A model generated the notes under the pieces. It worked only from the letters and a program-made list of their open reading frames with translations, was not told the origin of the DNA and ran no database searches. This document shows, in pieces, positions 9,678-21,900 of a DNA stretch of 64,000 nt. The translations under genes were made by a program, and so were the position numbers. Numbering within the stretch: the first letter of the stretch is position 1; every line of letters starts with the position of its first letter. Source of the stretch: Colletes latitarsis (Eukaryota > Arthropoda > Insecta > Hymenoptera > Colletidae); NCBI RefSeq assembly GCF_051014445.1, contig NC_135134.1:3315672-3379671 (forward strand), read 5' to 3'.

Positions 9678-12600
9678 TCATCCGCCACGCCGAGGCGGCC
9701 GCCCGCGACGCCTCGCGACCGGGCGACGACCTCGGGCCACCGCACGATCGCGAGCTTCAGCGCGCCGCTGAAGCTCGCGCTCCCTCCCCGCGGCCTCCTT
9801 CTGCAACATTACGTTCTCGCAGAAGGAGGCCACGGCCCTCCACTTCTCCTCGCTGCCGAGCATGGCGCGCACCACGCCCGGCAGCGAGACATCCCGCCCG
9901 ACGACGCCGACCAGGACACGGCGCTCCCCCTCCCACGCGGGGCATACCTCCAGGGTATGATCCGCCGTGTCCTGCTCAGCGTCGCAGTGGCAGCAACGCG
10001 CCGTCGGCTCCTTCCCTATCCGGCACAGGTATCTTCCGAAGCTGCCATGCCCGGAAAATACCTGTGCCAGCCGGTAGGTGAGGCTGCCATGGCCTCTGTC
10101 CAGCCACTCCTTCAGGAGTGGCCGAACAGCCCCGACAGTCCGGTGCCCCGCGGTTGGCAGAGCCAGCCGCTCCTGCCACGCGAGCAACACGGACTGCCGG
10201 GCCTGGCGCTTCAAATCGCCCCAAGCAGGTACCTGCCCGCCCGGGACCGCCCCCACCCCCGCGCGACGGTCGACGCGGTGCCGGTACATCACCGCGTGCG
10301 ACCGCGCGAGCAGGTCCATGGGCGGCATCCCCGCTAGAACCGTCGCCGCCTCATGTGACATGGTCCGATACCAGCGGACGACCCTGAGCGCCATGCGCCT
10401 CTGCACCCGACGCAGCATAGTCATGCTGCGCCGGGAGGCAGCCAGGTCGTCCGCCCAGACGGGGGCCCCGTATAGGGCCACCGACTGGACCATTGCCACA
10501 TAGAGGCGACGAACTCGGCCCGCCGGGCCCCCCAGGTTGGGCAGGATCCGGCCCAGAGCCGCAACCATCCTTTCCAACCGGGGGACCAGGCAGCGGAAAT
10601 GCTCCTCGAAACGCCAGTGGTTATCGAGGATCAGCCCCAGATACCTGATCTGGGGCTTCACCTCGATGTCAGCCCCACCCACCCGGATCAGAGGGGGTGG
10701 CGGATCCTGCCGAGGTGAATGAAACGCAATCACCTCGGTCTTATGGACCGCCACCGTCATCCCCATCCCCCTGATCCGGTCGACGACGCGTTGCGACCCC
10801 TCCTCCGCGCGACGCATGGCCCTCCCCCAGTGCGCCCCGACGGCCAGCACCAGTGTGTCATCCGCATAACACACCGTGCTGACGCCGTCGGGGAGGCCGG
10901 CCCGCAACACCGAGTCGTACGCGATGTTCCACAGGAGTGGCCCGAGGACCGACCCCTGCGGAACACCGCAGTACACCTCCCTCCGCATATCACCATCCCG
11001 GCCCGGATACTCGATCCACCTGCCGCGGAGGTAATCCCCGACGACCGCCCTGAGACAAGGGGGGACTCGATGATATTCGAGTCCCCTCCTTATCTCTTCC
11101 CAGGGGAGGGTGTTAAAGGCATTGGCAATATCCAAGGATATTGCCAATGCCACCCCTCCCCGGGAGACGGCCGCCTCCGAGAGGGCCCTCACACGACCTA
11201 TCGCGTCGATAGTCGATCGGCCCCCCCGGAAACCGAACTGGCAGTCGGCCAGACCGGGATCACCCCGCGACAGGTGCTCGACGAGGCGGGCAGCAATCAC
11301 ACGCTCGAAGAGCTTGCCCACCTCGTCGAGGAGACAAATGGGCCGGTATGCGGAGGGAGACTCCGCGGGCCGACCCTCCTTCCGGAGGAGGACCATCCTC
11401 GCCACTTTCCAACTGGGGGGGAATCGCCCGTCCCTCAGGCAGCGGTCGAACAACCGCCTGAGGTCGGCCCCAAGGACGCCCTGGGTCAAGACCCAAACCC
11501 GGCCGGGCACACCATCCGGACCCGGGGCCGTGTTACGAACCCCGAGCCGTCTGATGGCCGCTGCCAGCTCCTCCTGCGTGACCCCCAGCTCGGCCGTCCA
11601 CACCACTGGGACAGCCGCCGCCGCCGGAGGACGCGGTCCCCTCTCCCCAATTGGGAAGAGTGTATTGACCACGTCCTCCAGCAGCCGGGGGTCAAGACCC
11701 TCGGTGACGGGTGGCGCCCACGGGCGGAGCTTATTCAGCACCACCTTATATGGGCGCCCCCATGGATCGTCATCAAGGGTCTGGAGGAGCTCCTTCCATG
11801 CCTGGGTCTTGGCCCGTTTGATGGCGACCTGCAGAGCAACCCGCGCCACGCGGTATGCTCCATACAGGTCATCAGCTGCCCTCGCTCGCGTCACGCCGTC
11901 GCCTGTACGTTGACGACGGCGCGCGCGGGTGTACTGGCGTCGGGCGCGGACAGTCGCGACTCGCAAATCCGCGATTGCGTCCGACCACCAGTACACCGCC
12001 CGGCGAGGAGAAGCCCGCCCGACCCGAGGCATCCCCGCGTCGCAAATACCCGCGACCAATGCTCCGAGCCGGGCGACCTCCTCCTCTATGCTCTACGCTC
12101 CCTGCGGCCAAGTTGCAGCGAGGGCAGCTGCCATCAGGGCGTCCTTGTCCAGGCGCCGAAGCGCCCAGCGGCGTGGTAAGGTGCCACGCAGGCGGCCGTG
12201 TCGGGATGCACTCGCGGCGGCAGAGACCTCCATCCGGATGTACCGGTGATCGGAGAGTGTCTCTGCCTCCGCGACCACGTGCCAACCCGACACCATGCGC
12301 ACGGCGTTGGGGGTCGCGAATCCAACATCCACGATGGACCCCCCATATCGCCGCACGCATGTGTGCTCCGACCCCCGGTTCAATACCCGGAGGTCGAGCC
12401 CCGCCGCCCAATCGCCCAGGATCCCGTCGCGAACGGAGGTCCTGGGGGATCCCCAAGCCACCAACTTGGCATTAAAATCCCCCAGGACCAGCACCGGCCG
12501 GGCCGCGTAGCGCTGCACGCATGCCGCGACCTCGGCCAAGTACAGCTCGAACGCAGCGTGACCGCTACGGGGCGAAATGTAGCACCCCACTACAGCGACT

Positions 12601-12764
12601 CCCCCCCAGTCCACGGCGACGAATCCCCGACCGCGCTCCAACAAGGAGAACGGTGGGGTCGCGTCGCCCCCTCCCCATACCGTCGCCACCAAGCCGTCCG
12701 CGTCGCCCACCCAATGAGGGTGATCAGGGACGCGGTACGGCTCGGCGGCGACCGCCAGGCCAAC
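9678..12764 (-). pseudogene. LINE ORF2, endonuclease-reverse transcriptase, 5'-truncated with one TAG
   Basis: The frame runs from 12764, where the element is truncated, to a TGA at 9678-9680. It is interrupted once by TAG at 12093-12095. The TTG at 12059 that opens the downstream segment and the GTG at 12710 are internal codons, not starts. Before the stop are endonuclease landmarks GDFNAK and LSDHRY. After it comes a complete reverse transcriptase: FGFRGGRSTIDA, a motif A with SLDIANAFNTLPW, GVPQGSVLGPLLWN, YADD at 10857-10868 and YLGLILDN. A C-terminal CX2CX8HX4C finger has its CCHC residues at 9984-9995. The stop falls in the linker between the two enzyme domains. No frameshift is seen, so decay is slight. 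Confidence 0.92.
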
Positions 12765-12782
12765 CCCTCATCTGGCTCGTAC
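12765..12782. repeat. Target-site duplication of element 2, right copy
   Basis: This is an exact copy of 9124-9141, continuing into TTTCGCATTT as expected for an uninterrupted monomer. One extra C at 12764 (a G in element orientation) belongs to the element or to junction microhomology. Confidence 0.95.
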
Positions 12783-15700
12783 TTTCGCATTTATCGCATA
12801 CTTGTTGGCCAGATCCTGGCCTTTTTCTGGTTTGGATCACGTAGTATTGTGGTACCACACTGGAGCAGTCAGTAGAAGCTGGTTCCGAATAGTATTTTAG
12901 AGGATAACGCTGGCTATGTATGGGTTAGTTCTTCTATTTGCAATCATCTGGCCCATACTTTCGCGTTTTTCGCATACTTGTTGGCCAGACCCTGGGCTTT
13001 TTCTGGCTTGGACCACGTAGTAATGCGGTACCACACTGAAACAGTCAATGAAAGCTGGTTCCGATTAGTATTTTAGAGGATAACGCTGGTTATGTCTCGG
13101 TTAGGTCTGGTATTTGCGCGCATCTGGCTCGTGCTTTCGTATTTTTCGCATACTTCTTGGCCAGATCCTGGGCTTTTTCTGGTTTGGATCACGTAGTAAT
13201 GTGGTACCACACTGAAGCAGTCAGTAGAAGCTGGTTCCGAATAGTATTTTAGAGGATAACGCTGGTTATGTCTGGGTTAGTTCTGGTATTTGCAATCATC
13301 TGGCCCATACCTTCACGTTTTTCGTATACTTCTTGGCCAGATCCTGGGGTTTTCTGGTTTGGATCCCGTAGTAATGAGGTTCCACGCCGAAAGAGTCAAT
13401 TAAACCTGGTTGCGATTAATATTTTAGAGGATACCGCCGGTTATGTCTGGGTTAGGTCTGGTATTTGCCTTCATCTGGATCGTACGTTCGCATTTTTCGC
13501 ATACTTGTTGGCCAGATCCTCGCCTTTTTCTGGTTTGGATCACGTAGTAATGCGGTACCACACCGAAACAGTCAACTAAACCTGGTTGCGATTAATATTT
13601 TAGAGGATAACGCCGGTTATGTCTTGGTTAGGTCTGGGATTTGCCCTCATCTGGCTCGTACCTTCGCATTTTTCTCCTTTTTGTTGGCAAGATCCTGGGC
13701 GTTTTTTGGTTTGGATCACGTAGTAATGCAGTACCACGCCGAAGCTGTCAATTAAACCTGGTTGCGATTAATATTTTAGAGGATAACGCCGGTTATGTCT
13801 CGGTTAGGTCTGGGATTTTCCCTCAACTGGCTTGTGCTTCCGTATTTTTCGCATACTTCTTGGCCAGACCCTGGGCTTTTTCAAGTTTGGATCACGTAGT
13901 AATGTGGTACCACACTGAAACAGTCAATAAAAGCTGGTTCCGATTAATATTTTAGAGGATAACGCCGGTTATGTCTCGGTTAGGTCTGGTATTTGCCCTC
14001 ATCTGGATCGTACGTTCGCATTTCTCGCATACTTGTTGGCCAGATCCTCGCCTTTTTCTGCTTTGGATCACGTAGTAATGCGGTACCACACCGAAACTGT
14101 CAACTAAACCTGGTTGCGATTAATATTTTAGAGGATAACGCCGGTTATGTCTCGGTTAGGTCTGGGATTTTCCGTCATCTGGCTCATACTTTCGCATTTT
14201 TCGCATACCTGTTGGCCAGATCCTGGGCTTTTTCTGATTTGGATCACGTAGTAATGCGGTACCACTCCGAACCAGTCAACTAAACCTGGTTGCGATTAAT
14301 ATTTTAGAGGATAACGCCGGTTATGTATGGGTTAGCTCTGGTATTTGCCCTCATCTGGCTCGTACTATCGCATTTTTCGCATACTTGTTGGCCAGATCCT
14401 GGGCTTTTCTGCCTTGGACCACGTAGTAATGTGGTACCACACTGGCACAGTCAATTAAACCTGGTTGCGATTAATACTTTAGAAGATAACGCCGGTTATG
14501 TCTGGGTAAGATCTGGGAGTTGCCCTCATCTGGCTCATACTTTCGCATCTATCGCATACTTGATGGCTAGATCCTGGCCTTTTTCTGGTTTGGATCACGT
14601 AGTAATGCGGTACCACACCGAAACTGTCAATTATACCTGGTTGCGATTAATATTTTAGAGGATATCGCCGGTTATATCTCGGTTAGGTCTGGGATTTGCC
14701 CTCATCTGGCTAGTACCGTCGCGTTTTTCGCCTACTTGTTGGCGAGGTCCTGGGATTTTTCTGGCTTCGATCACGTAGTAATGCGGTACCACACCGAAGC
14801 AGTCAATTAAACCTGGTTGCGATTAATATTTTAGAGGATAACGCCGGTTATGTCTGGGTAAGTTCTGGGAGTTGCACTCATCTGGCTCATACTTTCGCGT
14901 TATTCGCATACTTGTTGGCCAGATCCTCGCCTTTTTCTGGTTTGGATCACGTAGTAATGTGGTACCTCACTGAAACAGTCAATTAAACCTGCTTGCGATT
15001 AATATTTTGGAGGATACGGCCGGTTATGTCTGGTAAGTTCTGGTATTTGGAATCATCTGCCTCATACCTTCCCGTATTTCGCGGACTTGTTGGCCAGATC
15101 CTGGGTTTTTTCTGGTTTCGATCCCGTAGTAATGCGGTTCCACACCAAAACAGTCAATTAAACCTGGTTGCGATTAATATTTTAGAGGATAACACCGGTA
15201 ATGTCTCGGTTGGGTCTGGTATTTGCAATCACCTGGCTCATACCTTCGCGATTTTCGCATACTTGTCGGCCAGATCCTGAGTTTTTTTTGGATTCGATCG
15301 CGTAGTAATGCGGTTCCACACCGAAACAGTCAATAAAACCTGGTTGCGATTAATATTTTAGAGGATAACGCCGGTTATGACTCGGTTAGGTCTGGTATTT
15401 GCCCTCTTCTGGCTCGTACTGTTGCATTTTTCGCATACTTGTTGGCCAGATCCTGGGCTTTTTCTGGTTTGGATCCCGTAGTAATGTGGTTGCACACCGA
15501 AACAGTCAATTAAACCTGGTTGCCATTAATATTTTAGAGGACATCGCCGGTTATGTCTCGGTTAGGTCTGGGATTTGCCCTCATCTTGCTCGTGCTTTCG
15601 TATTTTTCGCATATTTGTTGGCCAGGTCCAGGGCTTTTTCTGGTTTGGATCACGTAGTAACGTGGTACCACACTGAAACAGTCAATACAAGCTGGTTCCG

Positions 15701-18700
15701 AATAGTAATTTAGGGGATAATGCTGGTTATGTCTGGGTTAGCTGTGATATTTCCAGTCATCTGGCTCATACTTTCGCGTTTTTCGCATACTTCTTGGCCA
15801 GATCCTGGGTTTTTCTGGATTGGATCCCGTAGTAATGAGGTTCCACACCGAAACAGTCAATTAAACCTGGTTGCGATTAATATTTTAGAGGATAACGCCG
15901 GTTATGTCTCGGTTAGGTCTGGGATTTTCCGTCATCTGGCTCATACTTTCGCATTTTTCGCATACCTGTTGGCGAGATCCTGGGCTTTTTCTGATTCGGA
16001 TCACGTAGTAATGCGGTACCACACCGAAGCAGTCAATTAAACCTGGTTGCGATTAATATTTTAGAGGATAACGCCGGTTATGTCTGGGTAAGTTCTGGGA
16101 GTTGCAATCATCTGGCTCATACCTTCGCGTTTTTCGCATACCTGTTGGCCAGGTCCAGGGTTTTTTCTGGTTTGGATCACGCAGTAATGCGGTACCACAC
16201 CGAAGCAGTCAATTAAACCTGGTTGCGATTAATATTTTAGAGAATAACGCCGGTTATGTCTGGGTTAGGTCTGGGATGTGCCCTCATCTGGCTCCTACTT
16301 TCGCATTCATCGCATAATTGAATGGCCAGATCCTGGCCTTTTTCTGGCTTGGACCGCGCAGTAATGTGGAACCACACGGAAATAGTCAATTAATCCTGGT
16401 TCCGATTAATATTTTAGGGGATAACGCCGGGTATCTCTGGGTTAGGTCTGGGATTTGCCCTCATCTGGCTCGTACTTTCGCATTTTTCGCATACCTGTTG
16501 GCCAGGTCCAGGCCTTTTTCTGGTTTGGATCACGCAGTAATGCGGTACCACACCGAAGCAGTCTCTTAAACCTGGTTGCGATTAATATTTTAGAGGATAA
16601 CGCCGGTTATGTCTGGGTAAGTTCTGGGAGTTGCCCTCATCTGGCTCATACTTTCGCGTTATTCGCATACTTGTCGGCCAGATCCTCGCCTTTTTCTGGT
16701 TTGGATCACGTAGTAATGTGGTACCTCACTGAAACAGTCAATTAAACCTGTTTGCGATTAATATTTTGGAGGATACGGCCGGTTATGTCTGGGTAAGTTC
16801 TGGTATTTGCAATCATCTGCCTCATACCTTCCCGTATTTCGCGGACTTGTTGGCCAGATCCTGGGTTTTTTCTGGTTTCGATCCCGTAGTAATGCGGTTC
16901 CACACCAAAACAGTCAATTAAACCTGGTTGCGATTAATATTTTAGAGGATAACACCGGTAATGTCTCGGTTGGGTCTGGTATTTGCAATCACCTGGCTCA
17001 TACCTTCGCGATTTTCGCATACTTGTCGGCCAGATCCTGTGTTTTTTTTGGTTTCGATCGCGTAGTAATGCGGTTCCACACCGAAACAGTCAATTAAACC
17101 TGGTTGCGATTAATATTTTAGAGGATAACGCCGGTTATGACTCGGTTAGGTCTGGTATTTGCCCTCTTCTGGCTCGTACTGTTGCATTTTTCGCATACTT
17201 GTTGGCCAGATCCTGGGCTTTTTCCGGTTTGGATCCCGTAGTAATGTGGTTGCACACCGAAACAGTCAATTAAACCTGGTTGCGAATAATATTTTAGAGA
17301 ATAACGCCGGTTATGTCTGGGTTAGGTCTGGCATGTGCCCTCATCTGGCTCCTACTTTCGCATTCTTCGCATACTTGAATGGCCAGATCCCGGCCTTTTT
17401 CTGGCTTGGACCGCGCTGTAATGTGGAACCACACGGAAATAGTCAATTAATCCTGGTTCCGATTAATATTTTAGAGGATAACGCCGGGTATCTCTGTGTT
17501 AGGTCTGGGATTTGCCCTCATCTGGCTCGTACTTTCGCATTTTCGCATACTTGTTGGCCAGCTTCTGGGCTTTTTCTGGTTTGGATCCCGTAGTAATGTG
17601 GTCCCACACCGAAACAGTGAATTAAACCTGGTTGCCATTAATATTTTAGAGGATATCGCCGGTTATGTCTCGGTTAGGTCTGGGATTTGCCCTCATCTGG
17701 CTAGTACCGTCGCGTTTTTCGCCTACTTGTTGGCGAGGTCCTGGGATTTTTCTGGCTTCGATCACGTAGTAATGCGGTACCACACCGAAGCAGTCAATTA
17801 AACCTGGTTGCGATTAATATTTTAGAGGATAACGCCGGTTATGACTGGGTTAGGTTTGGTATTTGCCCTCTTCTGGCTCGTACTTTCGCCTTTTTCGCAT
17901 ACTTGTTGGCCAGATCCTGGGCTTTTTCTGGTTTGGATCACGTTGTGATGTGATTCCACACTGAAACAGTCAATAGAAGCTGGTTCCGAATAGTATTTTA
18001 GAGGATAACGCAGGTTATGTCTGGGTTAGTTCCGGTATTTGCAATCATCTCGCACATACTTTCGCGTTATTCGCATACTTGTTGGCCAGATCCTCGCCTT
18101 TTTCTGGTTTGGATCACGTAGTAATGTGGTACCTCACTGAAACAGTCAATTAAACCTGGTTGCGATAATTATTTTAGGGAATATCGCCGGTTATGTCTAG
18201 GTTAGGTATGGTATTTGCCCTCATCTGGCTCGTACTTTCGCATCTTGCGGATACTTTTTGCCAGATCCTGGCCTTTTTCTTGTCTGGATCACGTAGTCAT
18301 GTGGTTCCACACCGAAACAGGCAATTAAACCTGGTTGCGCTAAATATTTTAGAGGATAACGCCGGTTATGTCTTGGTTAGGTCTGGGATTTGCCCTCATC
18401 TGGCTCGTACTTTCGCAGTTTTCGCATACTTCTTGGCGAGATGCTGGGTTTTTTCTGGTTTGGACCACGTAGTAATGTGGTACCACACTGGCACAGTCAA
18501 TTAAACCTGGTTGCGATTAATACTTTAGAAGATAACGCCGGTTATGTCTGGGTAAGTTCTGGGAGTTGCCCTCATCTGGCTCATACTTTCGCATCTATCG
18601 CATACTTGATGGCTAGATCCTGGCCTTTTTCTGGTTTGGATCACGTAGTAATGCGGTACCACACCGAAACTGTCAATTAAACCTGGTTGCGATTAATATT

Positions 18701-18944
18701 TTAGAGGATATCGCCGGTTATATCTCGGTTAGGTCTGGGATTTGTCCTCATATGGCTCGTACATTCCCATTTTTCCCATACTTTTAGCCAGATCCTGGGC
18801 TTTTTCTGGTTTGGATCACGCAGTAATGTGGCTCCACACCGACACAGGCAATTAAACCTGGTTGCGATTAATATTTTAGAGGATAACGCCGGTTATGTCT
18901 GGGTAAGTTCTGGTATTTGCAATCATCTGGCTCATACCTTCGCG
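12783..18944. repeat. 176-bp satellite, heterogeneous segment (about 35 monomers)
   Basis: Monomers keep the same landmark order and 176-bp spacing but differ from neighbours at many positions. Several blocks are copies of satellite left of element 2: about 12800-13030 resembles 6890-7095, 13035-13270 resembles 8335-8560, 13590-13800 resembles 8540-8755, and 15530-15870 resembles about 5900-6240. A run starting near 14851 recurs near 16610, a shift of about 1760 bp (10 monomers). No gene is supported here. Confidence 0.95.
14851..17330. repeat. Duplicated run of variant monomers, 10-monomer spacing
   Basis: A distinctive series of monomers contains TCGCGTTATTCGC, then a monomer with TTTCGCGGACTTG, then one with AGTTTTTTTTGG or a close variant. 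It starts near 14851 and again near 16610. The shift is 1759-1760 bp; a missing G near 15030 accounts for the one-base change. Variants of the same series begin at 19072 and 23998, inside the two 4926-bp units, so this series predates them. Confidence 0.78.
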
Positions 18945-21900
18945 TTTTTCGCATACTTGCTGGCCAGATCCTGGGCTTTTTCTGGTTTGGATCACGTAGT
19001 AATGCGGTACCACACCGAAGCAGTCAATTAAACCTGGGTGCGATTAATATTTTAGAGGATAACGCCGGTTATGTCTGGGTAAGTTCTGGGAGTTGCCCTC
19101 ATCTGGCTCATACTTTCGCGTTATTCGCATACTTGTTGGCCAGATCCTCGCCTTTTTCTGGTTTGGATCACGTAGTAATGTGGTACCTCACTGAAACAGT
19201 CAATTAAACCAGTTTGCGATTAATATTTTGGAGGATACGGCCGGTTATGTCTGGGTAAGTTCTGGTATTTGCAATCATCTGCCTCATACCTTCGCGTATT
19301 TCGCGGACTTGTTGGCCAGATCCTGGTTTTTTCTGGTTTCGATACCGTAGTAATGCGGTTCCACACCAAAACGGTCAATTAAACCTGGTTGCGATTAATA
19401 TTTTAGAGGATAACACCGGTAATGTCTCGGTTGGGTCTGGTATTTGCAATCATCTGGCTCATACCTTGGCGATTTTCGCATACTTGTCGGCCAGATCCTG
19501 AGTTTTTTTTGGTTTCGATCGCGTAGTAATGCGGTTCCACACCGAAACAGTCAATTAAACCTGGTTGCGATTAATATTTTAGAGGATAACGCCGGTTATG
19601 ACTCGGTTAGGTCTGGTATTTGCCCTCTTCTGGCTCGTACTGTTGCATTTTTCGCATACTTGTTGGCCAGATCCTGGGCTTTTTCTGGTTTGGATCCCGT
19701 AGTAATGTGGTCCCACACCGAAACAGTGAATTAAACCTGGCTGCCATTAACATTTTAGAGGATAACGCCGGTTATGACTCGGTTAGGTCTGGGATTTGTC
19801 CTCATATGGCTCGTACATTCCCATTTTTCGCATACTTTTTGCCAGATCCTGGGCTTTTTCTGGTTTGGATCACGTAGTAATGTGGGTCCACACCGAAGCA
19901 GTCAATTAAACCTGGTTGCGATTAATATTTTAGAGGATAACGCCGGTTATGTCTCTGTAAGGTCTTGGATTTGCTCTCATCTGGCTTGTACTTTCGCATT
20001 TTTCGCATACTTGTTGGCCAGATCCTGGGCTTTTTCTGGTTTGTATCCCGTAGTAATGTGGTCCCACACCGAAACAGTCAATTAAACCTGGTTGCCATTA
20101 ATATTTTAGAGGATAACGCCGGTTATGTCTCGGTTAGGTCTGGGATTTGCCCCCATCTGGCTCGTACCTTCGCGTTTTTCGCCTACTTGTTGGCAGGGTC
20201 CTGGGCTTTTTCTGACGTGGATCACGTAGTAATGCGGTACCACACCGAAGCTGTCAATAAAAGCTGGTTCCGATTAGCATTTTAGAGGATAGCGCCGGTT
20301 ATGTCGCGGTTAGTTCGGGTATTTGCAATCATCTGGCTCATACTTTCGCGTTATTCGCATACATGTTGGCAAGTTCCTGGCCTTTTTCTGGTCTGTATCA
20401 CGTAGTAATGTGGTACCACACTGAAACCGTCAATAAAAGGTGGTTCCGATTAGTATCTTAGAGGATAAAGCTGGTTATGTCTGGGTTAGTTCTGGTATTT
20501 GCAATCATCTGCCTCATACCTTCGCGTATTTCGCGGACTTGTCGGCCAGATCCTGAGTTTTTTTTGGTTTCGATCGCGTAGTAATGCGGTTCCACACCGA
20601 AACAGTCAATTAAACCTGGTTGCGATTAATATTTTGGAGGATAACGCCGGTTTTGACTCGGTTAGGTCTGGTATTTGCCCTCTTCTGGCTCGTACTGTTG
20701 CATTTTTCGCATACTTGTTGGCCAGATCCTGGGTTTTTTCTGGTTTGGACCCCGTAGAAATGAGGTACCACACGGAAACAGTCAACTAAACCTGGTTGCG
20801 ATTAACATTTTAGAGGATAACGCCGGTTATGTCTGGATTATGTCTGGTATTTGCCCTCTTCTGGCTCTTACTTTCGCATTGTTCGCATACTTGAATGGCC
20901 AGATCCTGACCTTTTTCTGGCTTCGACCGCGCAGTAATGTGGTACCACACTGAAACCGTCAATAAAAGCTCGTTCGGATTAGTATCTTAGAGGATAACGC
21001 TGGTTATGGCTGGGTTAGTTCTGGTATTTGCAATCATCTGGCTCGTAGCTTCGATTTTTCGCCTACTTGTTGTCAAGATCCTAGGCTTTTTCTGGTTTGT
21101 AACACGTAGTAATGCGGCACCGCACCGTAACAGTCAATTAAACCTGGTTGCGATTAATATTTTGGAGGATAACGCCGGTTATGTCTCGGTTAGGTCTGGG
21201 ATTTGCCCTCATCTGGCTCGTACCTTTGCATTTTTCGCCTACTTGTTGTCAAAATCCTGGGCTTTTTCTGGTTCGGATCACGTAGTCATGCGGTACCACA
21301 CCGAAACAGTCACTAAAACCTGGTTGCGATTAATATTTTAGAGGATAACGCCGGTTATGTCTCGGTTAGGTCTGGGATTTGCCCTCATCTGGCTCGTACT
21401 TTCGCATTTTTCGCATACTTGTTGGCCAGATCCTGGCCTTTTTCTGGCTTGGACCACGTAGTAATTAGGTACCACACTGAAACATTCAACTAAACCTGGT
21501 TCCGATTAATATTTTAGAGGATAACGCCGGTTATGTCTGGGTTAGTTCTGGTATTCGCCCTCATCTGGCTCGCACTTTCGCATCTATCGCATACTTGATG
21601 GCTAGATCCTGACCTTTTTCTGGTTTGGATCACGTAGTAATGCGGTACCACACCGTAACAGTCAATTAAACCTGGTTGCGATTAATATTTTGGAGGATAA
21701 CGCCGGTTATGTCTCGGTTAGGTCTGGGATTTGCCCTCATCTGACTCGTACCTTTGCAATTTTCGCCTACTTGTTGGCAAGATCCTGGGCTTTTTCTGGT
21801 TTGGATCACGTAGTAATGCGGTACCACACTGAAACCGTCAATAAAAGCTGGTTCGGATTAGTATCTTAGAGGATAACGCTGGTTATGGCTGGGTTAGTTC

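Larger units (their letters stand above)
9142..12764 (-). mobile_element. R1-clade non-LTR retrotransposon, element 2 (5'-truncated)
   Basis: This minus-strand LINE begins at 12764 inside the endonuclease domain of ORF2 and ends in a 19-base poly-A, read as T's at 9142-9160. There is no ORF1, so the copy is 5'-truncated, as is common after incomplete reverse transcription. An 18-bp target-site duplication flanks it (up to 21 bp if shared T's are counted). The encoded ORF2 resembles that of element 1 throughout but differs at many residues, and the 3' UTRs look unrelated in primary sequence, so these are two related families and not two copies of one. A single TAG interrupts ORF2. The copy cannot be autonomous. 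Confidence 0.94.

Noticed and set aside
10719..12179. Plus-strand open frame of 486 codons opposite element 2 ORF2.
   Set aside because: It lies entirely antisense to the reverse transcriptase and endonuclease coding sequence. Its composition is Pro/Arg/Ala-rich, as expected of GC-rich antisense frames, and it has no recognisable motif.
1..12764. Elements 1 and 2 as two copies of the same retrotransposon.
   Set aside because: The proteins align throughout but differ at a large share of residues, and the 3' UTRs show no clear primary similarity. They are better treated as two families of one clade.
12198..12875. Plus-strand open frame of 225 codons running from element 2 into the satellite.
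   Set aside because: It crosses the insertion junction, so it is a chance fusion of antisense LINE sequence with satellite.
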